From Homoserinimonas sp. (GTDB taxonomy: Bacteria; Actinomycetota; Actinomycetes; Actinomycetales; Microbacteriaceae), in the NCBI GenBank assembly GCA_023957835.1, contig JAMLGP010000001.1:1853575-1917574 (forward strand): 64,000 nt of DNA, written 5' to 3'. Below, piece after piece: positions 16,345 through 26,100 of this stretch. Made by a program: the position numbers and the translations under genes. The stretch's first letter is position 1. Each line of letters opens with the position of its first letter. The notes beneath the pieces are model-generated. The model was not told the DNA's origin, ran no database searches, and saw nothing but the letters and a program-made list of their open reading frames with translations.

Positions 16345-18452
16345 TCAACGAATCTACCTTCACCTTGCGAAAGGCTCGAACTCCGACGAGATTCCGATTC
16401 GTGGCGTGGATCCATTGCAGTTTTCGGAGTCTCAGGAGGCAGCGACTTCCTGACCACTGGCGGTCGAATTGGTTCCCCTCTTCGGGATTCCCCGGGGAAA
16501 GGTCTGCGAGGTCTTGCGTAGAGGTACTGCGACGAGTCGAGCAGCCATGGGACCAAACTGACCGTGACACCGTGGCAAAGCATGAGCTTGTGGCGAATTC
16601 TTCGGGACTTGTGGTTGTGAAGTAGTCGTTCCCACCAGTGGCCCACAACGAACTGTGGCAGGTAGATGGTGATTACCTCCGCGCCATGCTTTTTTCGTCT
16701 CGACTTGATGTAGCGAATCAGCGGAAAGCTGATGTCTCGATATGGAGAAGTGAGTACTCGAAGAGGCACGTTGATCTTCAGCTCTTTCCAAAGTTTTCGG
16801 AGCCTCTTGGTTTGTTCGTCATCGATTGAACAGTGGACAGCTTCGAGGCTCAGGTGTCTGGCGGCGATTGCGTAATCAAGTGCTTTGAGGGTTGGCTTCT
16901 GCAACTCACCCACCAGAACTATCGCATGGTCACCACTTGACCCGAAAACCGTTATGCCGTCCAGAGCAAGGTCACTCTCCACTTTTCGGTAATAGCGGTT
17001 TGTTCCTAGCATCAGGACAAAAAGTATTGGCATGAGGAGGAACACCAAATAGGCGCCATGGGTGAATTTGGTAACAGTTACAACTATCAGAACAGTTCCG
17101 GTAAGCAGGGCTCCGAAGGAATTGATCGAAAGGCTGCGGAAAATCTGCCCACGATTCTTGGCGCCCGCCCGCAGGGATTGCACCCAGTGTCTAACCATCC
17201 CGGTTTGGCCGAGGGTAAAGGACACGAATACGCCGATGATATAGAGCTGAATTAGCGAGGTTACATTGGCCTGATAGGCGACGAGCAAGACTGACGCAGC
17301 CAGGCCCAGAGCTAATACTCCATTTGAATAAACGAGTCGATCTCCGCGTGTCGAAAGTGACTTCGGCGCATAGGAGTTCTTGGCCAGGACAGAGCCAAGG
17401 AGCGGAAACCCATTAAAAGCGGTATTTGCGGCGAGAAGCAGAACAGATGCTGCCGTGGCCTGAAGGACAAAGAACAGAACTTGTTGGTCACCGCCAAACA
17501 CTGCAGCCCCGACCTGCGCGATTACACTCCGTTGAGGCTCGGTCTTGCATGCTGTCCAGCCGATCAAATCACAAGGTGACTCAACGTAGTGAACTCTGGT
17601 AACCAGGGCCAGAAGCACAACCCCGGCGAATAGCACGATTGCGATCGACCCCATCATTACCAAAGTCGTCTTTGCGTTGCGTATCTTCGGCACGCGGAAT
17701 GCGGGGACGCCGTTTGCGACTGCTTCAACTCCGGTCAAGGCGCTGCACCCGCTTGCGAAGGAGCGCAGTAGCAGCAACACAATTGCGGCTTGAGTAAACT
17801 GCTCGGCGCGAATTGGATACTGTGCAGATTCAGCACTGGGGATATCTCCGACAGCAATTCGGACCAGTCCCACAACAATCATCAGAAGAACGCTCGCGAT
17901 AAAGAGGTAGGTAGGCAGAGCGAATGCCTTTCCGGACTCCCTGACCCCACGCAAATTCACAGCAATGAGCAAGGCGACGAACGCAATTGCGAGTTCGACT
18001 CGCCAAGGGTTCAACATCGGCAGAGCGGAGATAATGTTGTCGACACCACTCGCTACCGAAACCGCGACCGTGAGGATGTAGTCGATCAATAGAGCGCTCG
18101 CGACAACGAGACCGGCCTTCTCTCCGAGGTTCTTGTGCGCTACTTCAAAGTCACCGCCGCCAGATGGGTATGCATTGATTAGTTGCCTGTAAGAGGCAAC
18201 CACAGTAATCAAGACGACCACTACGCAAACGGCTATCCACGGGGCGAAGCTAATGAAGCTAAGTCCGCCGAGGCTCAGGATCATTAACAATTCCTGGGGG
18301 CCGTAGGCCACTGAGGAGAGTGCGTCGCTTGCAAAGATCGGAAGGGCTAGACGCTTTGAAAGCAGCTGGCTTTCGAGCTTTTCAGAGGGTAGAGGTTCCC
18401 CAATTAGCCAGCGTTTTGGAGAGCGGACTTCAGAAGTCACAAGGTGTAACAA
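16341..18452 (-). CDS. APC-superfamily permease, KimA/YdaO-like (probable potassium importer)
   Basis: A 703-residue protein with about twelve membrane helices (roughly residues 35-480) and a 200-residue cytoplasmic tail ending in a proline/arginine-rich, low-complexity segment. The opening RWLIGEPLPSEKLESQLL followed by LALPIFASDALSSVAYGPQE is close to the start of KimA (YdaO), the high-affinity potassium transporter first described in Bacillus, and to its actinobacterial relatives. Amino-acid transport is the alternative. The start codon is TTG at 18452 or GTG at 18440, both within a perfect hairpin. The gene looks visibly richer in A and T than its neighbours. Confidence 0.75.
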   Translation of the reverse strand: MLHLVTSEVRSPKRWLIGEPLPSEKLESQLLSKRLALPIFASDALSSVAYGPQELLMILSLGGLSFISFAPWIAVCVVVVLITVVASYRQLINAYPSGGGDFEVAHKNLGEKAGLVVASALLIDYILTVAVSVASGVDNIISALPMLNPWRVELAIAFVALLIAVNLRGVRESGKAFALPTYLFIASVLLMIVVGLVRIAVGDIPSAESAQYPIRAEQFTQAAIVLLLLRSFASGCSALTGVEAVANGVPAFRVPKIRNAKTTLVMMGSIAIVLFAGVVLLALVTRVHYVESPCDLIGWTACKTEPQRSVIAQVGAAVFGGDQQVLFFVLQATAASVLLLAANTAFNGFPLLGSVLAKNSYAPKSLSTRGDRLVYSNGVLALGLAASVLLVAYQANVTSLIQLYIIGVFVSFTLGQTGMVRHWVQSLRAGAKNRGQIFRSLSINSFGALLTGTVLIVVTVTKFTHGAYLVFLLMPILFVLMLGTNRYYRKVESDLALDGITVFGSSGDHAIVLVGELQKPTLKALDYAIAARHLSLEAVHCSIDDEQTKRLRKLWKELKINVPLRVLTSPYRDISFPLIRYIKSRRKKHGAEVITIYLPQFVVGHWWERLLHNHKSRRIRHKLMLCHGVTVSLVPWLLDSSQYLYARPRRPFPGESRRGEPIRPPVVRKSLPPETPKTAMDPRHESESRRSSSLSQGEGRFVE

Positions 18453-18459
18453 TACACCT
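18442..18459. promoter_or_regulatory. Perfect hairpin over the start of the KimA-like permease gene
   Basis: AGGTGTA-ACAA-TACACCT is a seven-pair perfect inverted repeat with a four-base loop. It covers the TTG start and lies just upstream of the GTG alternative. In RNA it could hide the ribosome-binding region; in DNA it could be an operator. It is too short to be a ydaO-type riboswitch. Confidence 0.55.
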
Positions 18460-18538
18460 GTTGGCGAAATCTGTTATCGCCTCTCAGGTAACCGTGACCC
18501 TGCCCTGATTCCGGCTGGAGTTGTTGGTTTCGGGAACC

Positions 18539-19141
18539 TCAGCCGCCGAGTTTCGAGCGAAGTTCACTCAGGCCAGACTTGAGTTCTGCGACCTTCTCAG
18601 CGGTCAGCTTGTTTGAGGAAGCGAGACTTCTGAACTGAACCCGAACCTGGGATCGGAACTCGTTCAGGGCGATCTCGGCTTCGCGAAGCTCGATGAGCCC
18701 TCCCTGTCTGGAGTCGACCCTGATCTGGCGCTCGGCTTCTCTTGCTTCAGCTCGCGCTTCGCGGGCGGCCGCGGCGAGGTCTGCACGCAGGCTCTTCATC
18801 GCGTGGTCGACAGTCTGGCGGACATCGTCCGCGAGCTTTCGGATCGAGTCGGTGACGTCATCCTCAATGTCTTCGATCTCATGCCTGCGAGATTGCAGTT
18901 CGCTCTCACCCGCCTTTGTGATGCGGTAGATCGTCTTTCGACCCTCGGCTTCCTTTTCGACCAGTCCTTCTTCCTCGAGTTTTGCAAGCCTCGGATAGAT
19001 GGTTCCGGCGCTGGGCGTATAGGTGCCGCCGAAGCGATTTTCCAGGGCGAGAATCAGCTCGTATCCGTGTTTGGGTCCCTCGGCGAGCAGGTTCAGCAGG
19101 TACAGGCGAAGGTGACCGTGAGCGAAGATTGCCGGGCTCAT
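18539..19141 (-). CDS. PadR-family transcriptional regulator
   Basis: A 200-residue regulator with an N-terminal PadR winged helix (HGHLRLYLLNLLAEGPKHGYE, then GTIYPRLAKLEEEGLVEKE) and a long C-terminal helical region (residues about 85-200) rich in Arg, Glu and Ala that probably forms a coiled-coil dimerisation arm. The ATG at 19141 overlaps the stop of the DUF4097 gene by four bases; a longer frame upstream lacks the family match. The two genes are thus one operon, and the palindrome upstream of that operon is the likely binding site for autorepression. Confidence 0.88.
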   Translation of the reverse strand: MSPAIFAHGHLRLYLLNLLAEGPKHGYELILALENRFGGTYTPSAGTIYPRLAKLEEEGLVEKEAEGRKTIYRITKAGESELQSRRHEIEDIEDDVTDSIRKLADDVRQTVDHAMKSLRADLAAAAREARAEAREAERQIRVDSRQGGLIELREAEIALNEFRSQVRVQFRSLASSNKLTAEKVAELKSGLSELRSKLGG

Positions 19142-19944
19142 TTTTCGCTCGGCTTGAGGTGCATGACGCTCACGTTTCCGGAAACCGTATTGGCGGTGAA
19201 TTCGACCCACCTGCGGTCAAGTTCGCCGTACTTTCCGGAGTAGCTGCCGCGAACCCCGACTATCTCGGAATCGTCAAGCTGCAGCCGGCCGCTGAGCATC
19301 GAGACCTTGTACTGGGCGGGCACTTCCGGCTCGAACCTTGCGGTAATGCTCCCAGAGACCGACTTGATGTTGACCTTGTCTGGGATTCCCTTGAGGTCCA
19401 CAAATACATCGCCGGAGACTCCGCGGGAGACCAGTTCCATGATCTCGCCGCTCGCGGTCAGGTCGCCGCTCACCGATTTCGCAGCGACATTGCCGTAGTG
19501 GTTTCGGATGGTGATTTCGCCGCTCACGGTGCCCAGATCGAGATCTCCGTAGAGTCCGTCGATCACAATGTCTCCACTAACCGTGTTGACCCTCGCGTCC
19601 TCGGTAATCCCGCTGACCAGGCCGTCTGCGGAAACCACGTTTAGGCTCAGGGCGACATCCTTCGGAACGAGGATGCTCACGTCGGCACTTGCGCTTCCCT
19701 TGAAGGTGCTGAAGACATCCAGGAAGTCGTCCCACCTGATTTGCGGGTGATCAATTTCCAGGCTGTCTCCGTCGAGGGTGATCTTGAGGGCTTTGCCTCT
19801 CACCGATCGAATCTCTACTCTCGTGGTCGGCTCGTCATGGCCGATCACGTCTACTTTGCCCCGGATGAGTGCGATCTTGAGCTTTCGCACCCCTTCGACT
19901 TCGATCGTCCTCTCTTTGTCGACGAGCCATTTTTCGGCTTCCAT
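19138..19944 (-). CDS. DUF4097 beta-strand repeat protein
   Basis: A 268-residue protein of the DUF4097 family, recognised by repeated short strands of the type VNTVSGDIVIDGLYGDLDLG, TVSGEITIRN, SVSGDLTASG and VSGDVFVD, spaced about 18-20 residues, which predict a right-handed beta-helix or toastrack fold. There is no signal peptide or membrane helix. I chose the ATG at 19944 because GAGGGAG sits seven bases upstream. In other bacteria such proteins are encoded with PadR regulators and membrane-stress modules; here the membrane partner is absent. It may serve as a sensor or scaffold for its partner PadR protein, which is inference. Confidence 0.85.
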   Translation of the reverse strand: MEAEKWLVDKERTIEVEGVRKLKIALIRGKVDVIGHDEPTTRVEIRSVRGKALKITLDGDSLEIDHPQIRWDDFLDVFSTFKGSASADVSILVPKDVALSLNVVSADGLVSGITEDARVNTVSGDIVIDGLYGDLDLGTVSGEITIRNHYGNVAAKSVSGDLTASGEIMELVSRGVSGDVFVDLKGIPDKVNIKSVSGSITARFEPEVPAQYKVSMLSGRLQLDDSEIVGVRGSYSGKYGELDRRWVEFTANTVSGNVSVMHLKPSEK

Positions 19945-19993
19945 TTTGTCTCCCTCGGATTCAAAACTCACGCTATATCGCGACTTCAGAAAA

Positions 19994-20007
19994 CACGATA
20001 TATCGTG
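19994..20007. promoter_or_regulatory. Palindromic operator upstream of the DUF4097-padR operon
   Basis: CACGATATATCGTG is an exact 14-bp palindrome 50 bases before the DUF4097 start. A second, related half, CTATATCGCG, lies at 19973-19982, so the region contains two TATATCG units about 21 bases apart. PadR regulators bind A/T-centred palindromes of this kind in their own promoters, which makes autoregulation by the PadR protein the best reading. Confidence 0.65.
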
Positions 20008-20049
20008 ATGTGAGTTTGCGCAAGTATCCGTGCGAACTAGATTCGGGGA

Positions 20050-21252
20050 ATGGGCAGTGATTCGAACCTGACGGAGCGCGCACGCGAAATCAAAAAGGGT
20101 CCTGCGGGGGGATCATCGAAGTTCCCGACCGATCCGGTAGAGCTCGCGGTCGAATTGCTGCGGATCAATTCGATCAATCCCGACCTGGTTCCCGGGGCTC
20201 CCGGAGAAGTTGAGATCTCCGGCTATTGCCGCGCCTGGCTTGAATGTCAGGGCTTTGAAGTGAGCACGGTCGGGTCCGCGTCCAGGCCAACGGTGGTCGG
20301 TCTTCGCCGGGGATCAGGCGGCGGCAGGTCGATAATGCTCAACGGGCATTACGACACGGTCGGCGTTGAGAGCTATCTGGGGGATCCGTTCTCTGCCGAA
20401 CGCCGGGACGGCAAGCTCTTCGGCCGCGGTGCCTTCGACATGAAGGCCGGGATGGCTGCCATCATGGCCGCTGCGAGCCGTGTCACCGGTCTTCGCGGCG
20501 ATGTCATTTTGACCCTCGTTGCTGACGAGGAGTTCGGCAGTCTTGGCACCGAGGATGCGCTCGCCGAGTTCAGTGCGGACGCAGCTATCGTCACAGAGCC
20601 GACTGAACTGAATGTCGTCGTGGCGCATCGCGGTTTCGCCTGGTTCGAGATCGAACTGCAGGGCAAAGCGGCCCATGGGTCGATGCCTGAGCAGGGCGTG
20701 GATGCAATCGCGCATGCGACCGAAGTTATGCTCGCCCTGCGCGACTACGGCCTTCGACTCAGGACGGAGCGAACTCACGAACTTCTGCCGCCAAGCAGCG
20801 TGCGGGTCTCGATGATTTCAGGCGGTTCGGATGCCGCAACGGTCGCCGAAAGCTGCAGGCTGACAATAGAGCGGCGAAGCGTCCCCGGCGAATCCCCCGA
20901 CTCGGTGGAGGCGGAGCTTCGAGAGGTGCTCGACGAGGTCGCGGTCAGGGTGCAGGATTTCAACTATCGGCTGACCCGGCTGGTTGCCCGCGGGCCGCTT
21001 GAAGCAAATCCCGACTCGGAGATTCTGCGAACCGTGCTCGGCGCCTTCGAGGCTGCCGCCGGTCGCCCGGCGACAACCAGGGGGGAACCGTTCTGGACGG
21101 ATGCCGGACTCATTCTCGAGGCGGGCATCCCGTGCCTGCTGATCGGGGTTGATGGCGGAGGGGCACATGCAGACGTTGAGTGGGCGACAACGGAATCGAT
21201 TCAGACCCTGACCTCGGTGCTTGAGGGAACGATCAGGCAGTTCTGCGCCTGA
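20050..21252 (+). CDS. M20-family metallopeptidase/deacylase (ArgE/DapE-like)
   Basis: A 400-residue di-zinc amidohydrolase. Metal and catalytic motifs are in order: NGHYDTVG (first His and Asp) near 98-105, GRGAFDMKAGMAA with the bridging Asp near 135, and DEEFGSLGT with the catalytic Glu near 165. The dimerisation domain follows (ELQGKAAHGSMPEQGVDA). The family includes acetylornithine deacetylase, succinyl-diaminopimelate desuccinylase and carboxypeptidases; the branch cannot be fixed from sequence by eye. The start ATG at 20050 is the most upstream reasonable one. Its 3' end is caught in a 25-bp tandem duplication. Confidence 0.85.
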   Translation: MGSDSNLTERAREIKKGPAGGSSKFPTDPVELAVELLRINSINPDLVPGAPGEVEISGYCRAWLECQGFEVSTVGSASRPTVVGLRRGSGGGRSIMLNGHYDTVGVESYLGDPFSAERRDGKLFGRGAFDMKAGMAAIMAAASRVTGLRGDVILTLVADEEFGSLGTEDALAEFSADAAIVTEPTELNVVVAHRGFAWFEIELQGKAAHGSMPEQGVDAIAHATEVMLALRDYGLRLRTERTHELLPPSSVRVSMISGGSDAATVAESCRLTIERRSVPGESPDSVEAELREVLDEVAVRVQDFNYRLTRLVARGPLEANPDSEILRTVLGAFEAAAGRPATTRGEPFWTDAGLILEAGIPCLLIGVDGGGAHADVEWATTESIQTLTSVLEGTIRQFCA

Positions 21253-21300
21253 GACTGCCAACCAATTCTGCGCCTGAGACTGCCGACCGATTCTGCCCCT
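21241..21300. repeat. 25-bp tandem duplication including the stop of the M20 gene
   Basis: Two 25-bp units, 21241-21265 and 21266-21290, match at 23 positions; both start TTCTGCGCCTGAGACTGCC. A third copy is cut short after about ten bases (21291-21300). The first unit contains the last codons and the TGA stop of the M20 gene, so the duplicated units are non-coding copies of a gene end. Confidence 0.9.
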
Positions 21301-21339
21301 GTCGGTACGCAGGTTGAGGTGAAAATCGGCACCCGATAG

Positions 21340-22344
21340 TTGTGCGACTATTTGCTTGTGCGCTTCGTGCTTTTCGCCTTCATTGCCGCTGTGCTCTTTG
21401 GAACTACCGGAACGGCTCAGGCTCTCGGACCCGAAGGCTTCAGTTCGATCTCGGTAGGTTCCGCCCGGATTACCATCGGCGGTGCGGGTCTGGCTGTGGT
21501 TGCGCTCGTGATGTGGCTTAGGAATCGAAGCGCCCTTTGGCAACCCGGGCAGCCAGACTTGCGGCCGCGCACCGGCCGGACAGTCTGGGTAGTGATCATC
21601 GGCGCTGTTGCGCTCATCGGATACCAGCCGGCCTTCTTTCTTGGAACTGCAATGAACGGAGTAGCGGTCGGCACCGTGATTGCGATCGGCTCCGGTCCGA
21701 TCTTCACCGGACTTTTCGAGTGGCTGCTCAACCGCAGGTTCCCGGGGCTGATCTGGCTCGCGGCAACAGTGATCGCGGTCGCCGGAATCTGGCTGCTGTC
21801 CGAAATCGGCGAGGCGGGAGGAGCGAATTCGACCGGAATTCTGCTTTCGCTTACCGCCGGGGTCTGCTACGCCTTCTACGCTCTTTCCGCCAAGCAATTA
21901 CTGGTCGACGGCTGGAGTCCGGTCGGATCGGTGGCACTGATTTTCGGCGCGGCAGCAATCGGAGCCGTGCCGATACTGCTTTCTACCGACTTCAGCTGGA
22001 TGGCGACTGCCTCCGGCGCGGTCATGGCTCTCTGGCTCGGAATCGCGACCATCACGATCGCCTGCCTGTTTCTGGCCTACGGACTCAAAGTGCTCGCGGC
22101 ATCCACCGTGGCAACTCTCGGCCTTGCGGAGCCGCTGACTGCGAGCCTGCTCGGGGTATTCCTGCTTCACGAAGTTCTGGATGCCAGATCGATTTTCGGG
22201 ATAGTGCTCGTGGCAATCGGTCTGGTGCTTATTGGCTCGGTGAGGGCCCGGCGGCGGCCTGCTCCTCCTGACCCGGACGCGCCGGCTGCTCCGTCTTCTC
22301 AAGCCGATTTGACTCTTCCGGCAAGTCAGCAGACCGGGGCCTGA
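21340..22344 (+). CDS. EamA/DMT-family transporter
   Basis: A protein of up to 334 residues with ten predicted helices in two five-helix EamA repeats (LVRFVLFAFIAAVLFGTTGT at the start of repeat one, GILLSLTAGVCYAFYALSAK at the start of repeat two). Members export metabolites such as amino acids or sugars, or import them. The most upstream start is TTG at 21340; GTG at 21358 is equally possible. The last 116 bases overlap the 3' end of the convergent YczE-like gene, where the C-terminal tails are proline/alanine-rich and probably tolerant to overlap. Confidence 0.84.
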   Translation: MCDYLLVRFVLFAFIAAVLFGTTGTAQALGPEGFSSISVGSARITIGGAGLAVVALVMWLRNRSALWQPGQPDLRPRTGRTVWVVIIGAVALIGYQPAFFLGTAMNGVAVGTVIAIGSGPIFTGLFEWLLNRRFPGLIWLAATVIAVAGIWLLSEIGEAGGANSTGILLSLTAGVCYAFYALSAKQLLVDGWSPVGSVALIFGAAAIGAVPILLSTDFSWMATASGAVMALWLGIATITIACLFLAYGLKVLAASTVATLGLAEPLTASLLGVFLLHEVLDARSIFGIVLVAIGLVLIGSVRARRRPAPPDPDAPAAPSSQADLTLPASQQTGA

Positions 22345-22969
22345 GCTCCGGAACTCTCAGCAGCGGCATGGTGAAGTGGACCAGCGGCCCGACGGTCACC
22401 GCGAAAACGAGTGTTCCGACTCCGAAGTTCCCGCCGAGAATCCAGCCGATTACCAGGACTGTCACCTCGATACTCGTTCGCACAACCCAGATCCGAACTC
22501 CCCAGCGGTTGTGGATTCCGGTCATTAGCCCGTCTCTCGGCCCTGGTCCGAATCTTGCACCGATGTAGAGGCCGGTAGCGATCCCCAGAATCAGCAGTCC
22601 CATTCCGAACAGCAGGATTTGCACGAGCAGGTCGTGCTGGGCGGGAATGAGCCAGAGTCCGAATTCTGCCGCCGGGCCGATCAGGATGGCATTGAGCACT
22701 GTGCCGATTCCGAGCCGCTGCCTGATCGGAATCCAAAGCAGCAGCACCACCCCGCTGACCAGCACCGAAGCAAGCCCGAAGGAGATTCCGGTGTGAATCG
22801 AGATTCCCTGTGCAAGTACGTCCCAGGGCGAGATTCCGATAGCTCCCCTAATCATCATCGCGATGGCGATGCCGTACAGGAATAACCCGAACAGCAACTG
22901 GAACCAGCGTCTGGTCAGATTGAGCACAGCCTGCATTTGCGATTCCAATTCCACGGGACTCCGCCTCAT
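22229..22969 (-). CDS. YczE/YitT-family integral membrane protein
   Basis: A 246-residue protein with five to six helices and the family opening RWFQLLFGLFLYGIAIAMMIR followed by GISPWDVLAQGIS and LYIGARFGPGPRDGLMTG. These stretches are shared by the YczE/YyaS/YitT proteins, whose function is unknown. I list the ATG at 22969; ATG at 22936 and upstream TTG 23032 or ATG 23023 are alternatives, since none has a strong Shine-Dalgarno motif. The C-terminal 40 residues are polar, rich in Glu, Pro and Gln, and overlap the transporter gene on the opposite strand. Confidence 0.8.
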   Translation of the reverse strand: MRRSPVELESQMQAVLNLTRRWFQLLFGLFLYGIAIAMMIRGAIGISPWDVLAQGISIHTGISFGLASVLVSGVVLLLWIPIRQRLGIGTVLNAILIGPAAEFGLWLIPAQHDLLVQILLFGMGLLILGIATGLYIGARFGPGPRDGLMTGIHNRWGVRIWVVRTSIEVTVLVIGWILGGNFGVGTLVFAVTVGPLVHFTMPLLRVPELRPRSADLPEESNRLEKTEQPARPGQEEQAAAGPSPSQ

Positions 22970-23121
22970 TACCGGCCGGCTTGTGGAACGGTCGTAATGA
23001 CTGCCGCTCTTCGAGTCGAGCATTCCGTTCAAGTGTAAATGCGATACTTACAGTCAGGCGTCAGTACCGGTAGTCAGGTGAATTCACTCGGTTGGCGGCG
23101 AAATCCTAAGGAGCCTCAAGA

Positions 23122-26100
23122 GTGCACTTGCTTTCAGTCTTCAGCCTCAGAAACCGTGCGCTCATTGCACTGGTCACGATCGTCGTCGGAGTATTCGGCG
23201 GATTCGCCCTCACTTCGCTCAAACAGGAACTCATCCCCTCGGTGACTTTCCCGCAAATGGTCATCGTGACGAGCTATCCGGGGGCCGCGCCAGAGGTTGT
23301 GAATCAGGACCTGAGCACGCCGATCGAGACCTCGATTCAGGGAGTTGCCGGGCTGGACAGCACCACCGCGACATCCGTCGCCAACCTGTCCTCGGTCACC
23401 GCAAAGTTCAGTTATGGAACCGACCTCGCAACCGCCGAGCAGAAGGTTCAGCAGGCTATCAACCGAATCAAGAGCACTTTGCCGGAAGGTTCAGACCCGA
23501 GGATCCTCACCGGATCGATCGATGACTTTCCGGTAGTCCAGCTCGCCGTGACGAGTGATTTGTCGGAGGACCAGCTCGTTTCCATTCTTAGCGACTCGAC
23601 TGTGCTCGATCTGCAGAAACTTGACGGAGTCAGAGAGGCGGCGATCAGGGGAGCGGTAGGTCAGCGGATCACGATTACTCCGGATGACGCGAAACTCCTG
23701 CAGACCGGACTGACCACGAACGCAATCCGGCAGGCACTGAGCACGAACGGAATTCTTCTTCCCGGCGGTGAAATCACCGAGGACGATTCGACTCTGACCG
23801 TTCAGTCCGGCTCGAGAATCACGAGCATCGACCAGCTCTCCGACCTGCCCCTGCTCGGCTCCCCGCTCGGCAGCTTCAAACTCTCGGACGTTGCAACCGT
23901 CGAACTGGTTGACAACCCGGTAACGAGCATTGCGAGAGTCAACGGCGAGCCGGCAATCACGATTGCGATCACCAAGAAGCCGGACGGGAACACAGTCGCG
24001 GTCTCGCAGGAAATCAACAGCGCGCTTCCGGACCTCGCAGCCGCGGTTGGACACAACACCAAGTTCACTGTCGTCTTCGATCAGGCTCCGTTTATTCAGC
24101 GCTCAATCAATTCGCTCGCTACCGAAGGTGCGCTGGGGCTCCTGTTTGCAGTGGTGGTGATTCTGCTCTTCCTGCTTTCGGTGAGGTCGACTCTCGTGAC
24201 CGCGATCTCGATTCCGGCATCAGTGCTAATTACTTTTATCGGCCTGCAGGTGACCAACTATTCGCTGAACATCCTCACCCTCGGCGCACTGACGATTGCC
24301 ATCGGTCGAGTTGTCGATGACTCGATCGTGGTGATTGAGAACATAAAGCGGCACCTCGGCCTCGGTGAAGAAAAGACCGAAGCGATACTCAAGGGGGTTC
24401 GCGAGGTCGCCGCAGCAATCAGCGCCTCGACCGTTACCACAGTGGCCGTTTTCCTGCCGCTTGCTCTCGTTGGCGATATCACGGGGGAACTCTTCCGGCC
24501 CTTCGCCCTGACCGTCACGATTGCGCTCGCGGCATCGCTGTTCGTCGCGCTCACGATAGTGCCGGTGCTGGCCTACTGGTTCCTCGGCAAGGTTAAGTCC
24601 CACCGGCACGAGGGGGTCAAGTCAGCTGAAGAGGAACTTGCCAAGCCGACTGCTTTGCAGCGCGGCTACCTGCCGGTAATCCGCTGGACTCTTAAGCGCC
24701 CGATCGTGACGATTCTGGTAGCCCTGCTGGTACTCGGCGGCACGGTTGCGCTCATTCCGCACATGACCACCAACTTCCTGGGCAGCAGCGGGCGCAACAC
24801 CATCAACGTCTCGCAAACTCTGCCAAAGGGCACGAGCCTCGAAGCGCAGGATGCCGCGGCAAGCAAGGTGGAAGACGCGCTAATGCAGATTCCCGGTGTA
24901 GATACGGTGCAGCTCACGATCGGCGGAGGCAGCGATCTTGCCCAGGCCTTCGGGGGCGGCGGAGGCATTCTGTTTTCAATAATGACCGATGAGAGCAAGA
25001 ACCAGGACGAGCTGCAGGATGCGATTCGCGACAAGATCGAGAGTCTCAGCGGAGTCGGCACGGTTTCGATCGCAAGTGCGGACTCCGGCTTCGCCTCGAC
25101 CGACATCGAAGTCAATATCACCGCGACGAATCAGACGGATCTGAACGTCGCGGCAGCCAAAGTGCTCTCCGCCGTCAAGGGCCTCTCGGTCACCGCGGAA
25201 GCCAGCAGCAACCTCGCCGAGACCCAGCCGTACATTGCCGTAGTTGTCGACCGGGCGAAGGCAGCAGAAGTCGGATTGAGCGAGATCGGGATAGGGACTC
25301 TCGTCTCTCAGGCGGTACAGCCGAAAATTATCGGAACCATCCAGGTCGATTCCGCCTCGACGTCGGTCTACCTTCAAAGCGAGGACCCGCCGACCACCAT
25401 TCAGGCGTTGCGGGACCTTGAGATTCCTACGATGCTGGGGCCGAAGAAGCTTGAGGATCTCGCGAGTGTTCAGGAATCCGACGGACCGGCGAGCATCACG
25501 ACGATTCGCGGGCTCAGAGCCGCAACGATCAGCGTCACCCCGAACCTCGCCGATCTCGGCAGCGCCTCAATCGCAGTTCAGGATGCCGTCACCGAGCTCG
25601 ATCTGCCGGCCGGAGTTTCCGCAGAACTCGGCGGAGTCACCTCCCAGCAGGCCGATGCGTTCAATCAGCTCGGCCTCGCGCTGCTGATTGCAATGCTCAT
25701 TGTCTACGTCGTCATGGTCGCGACCTTCAAGAGTCTTAGGCAGCCGCTGCTGCTCATGGTGTCGGTGCCGTTCGCGGCGACCGGTGGAATCATCCTCCAG
25801 GTGCTCTCCGGAGTCCCGCTCGGGGTGGCGTCGCTTGTCGGCGCGCTCATGCTCATCGGAATCGTCGTAACCAATGCGATTGTGCTCATCGACCTTGTGA
25901 ACCAGTATCGGGAGCGCGGGATGCGCGTCACGGATGCAATAGTTCATGGTGCGAGCAGGCGTCTTCGTCCGATTCTCATGACCGCGCTCGCTACGATTTT
26001 CGCGCTGCTGCCTATGGCAATCGGGCTAACCGGCCACGGCGGATTCATTTCCCAGCCGCTGGCGATCGTCGTTATTGGAGGACTTGTCTCCTCGACCCTG

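Noticed and set aside
18453..18538. ydaO-type c-di-AMP riboswitch before the KimA-like gene
   Set aside because: Only 86 bases separate it from the next gene, too few for the aptamer, and only one simple hairpin is visible.
20818..21897. 359-residue open frame on the minus strand across the M20 and EamA genes
   Set aside because: It runs antisense through two recognisable genes and has the composition of a shadow frame.
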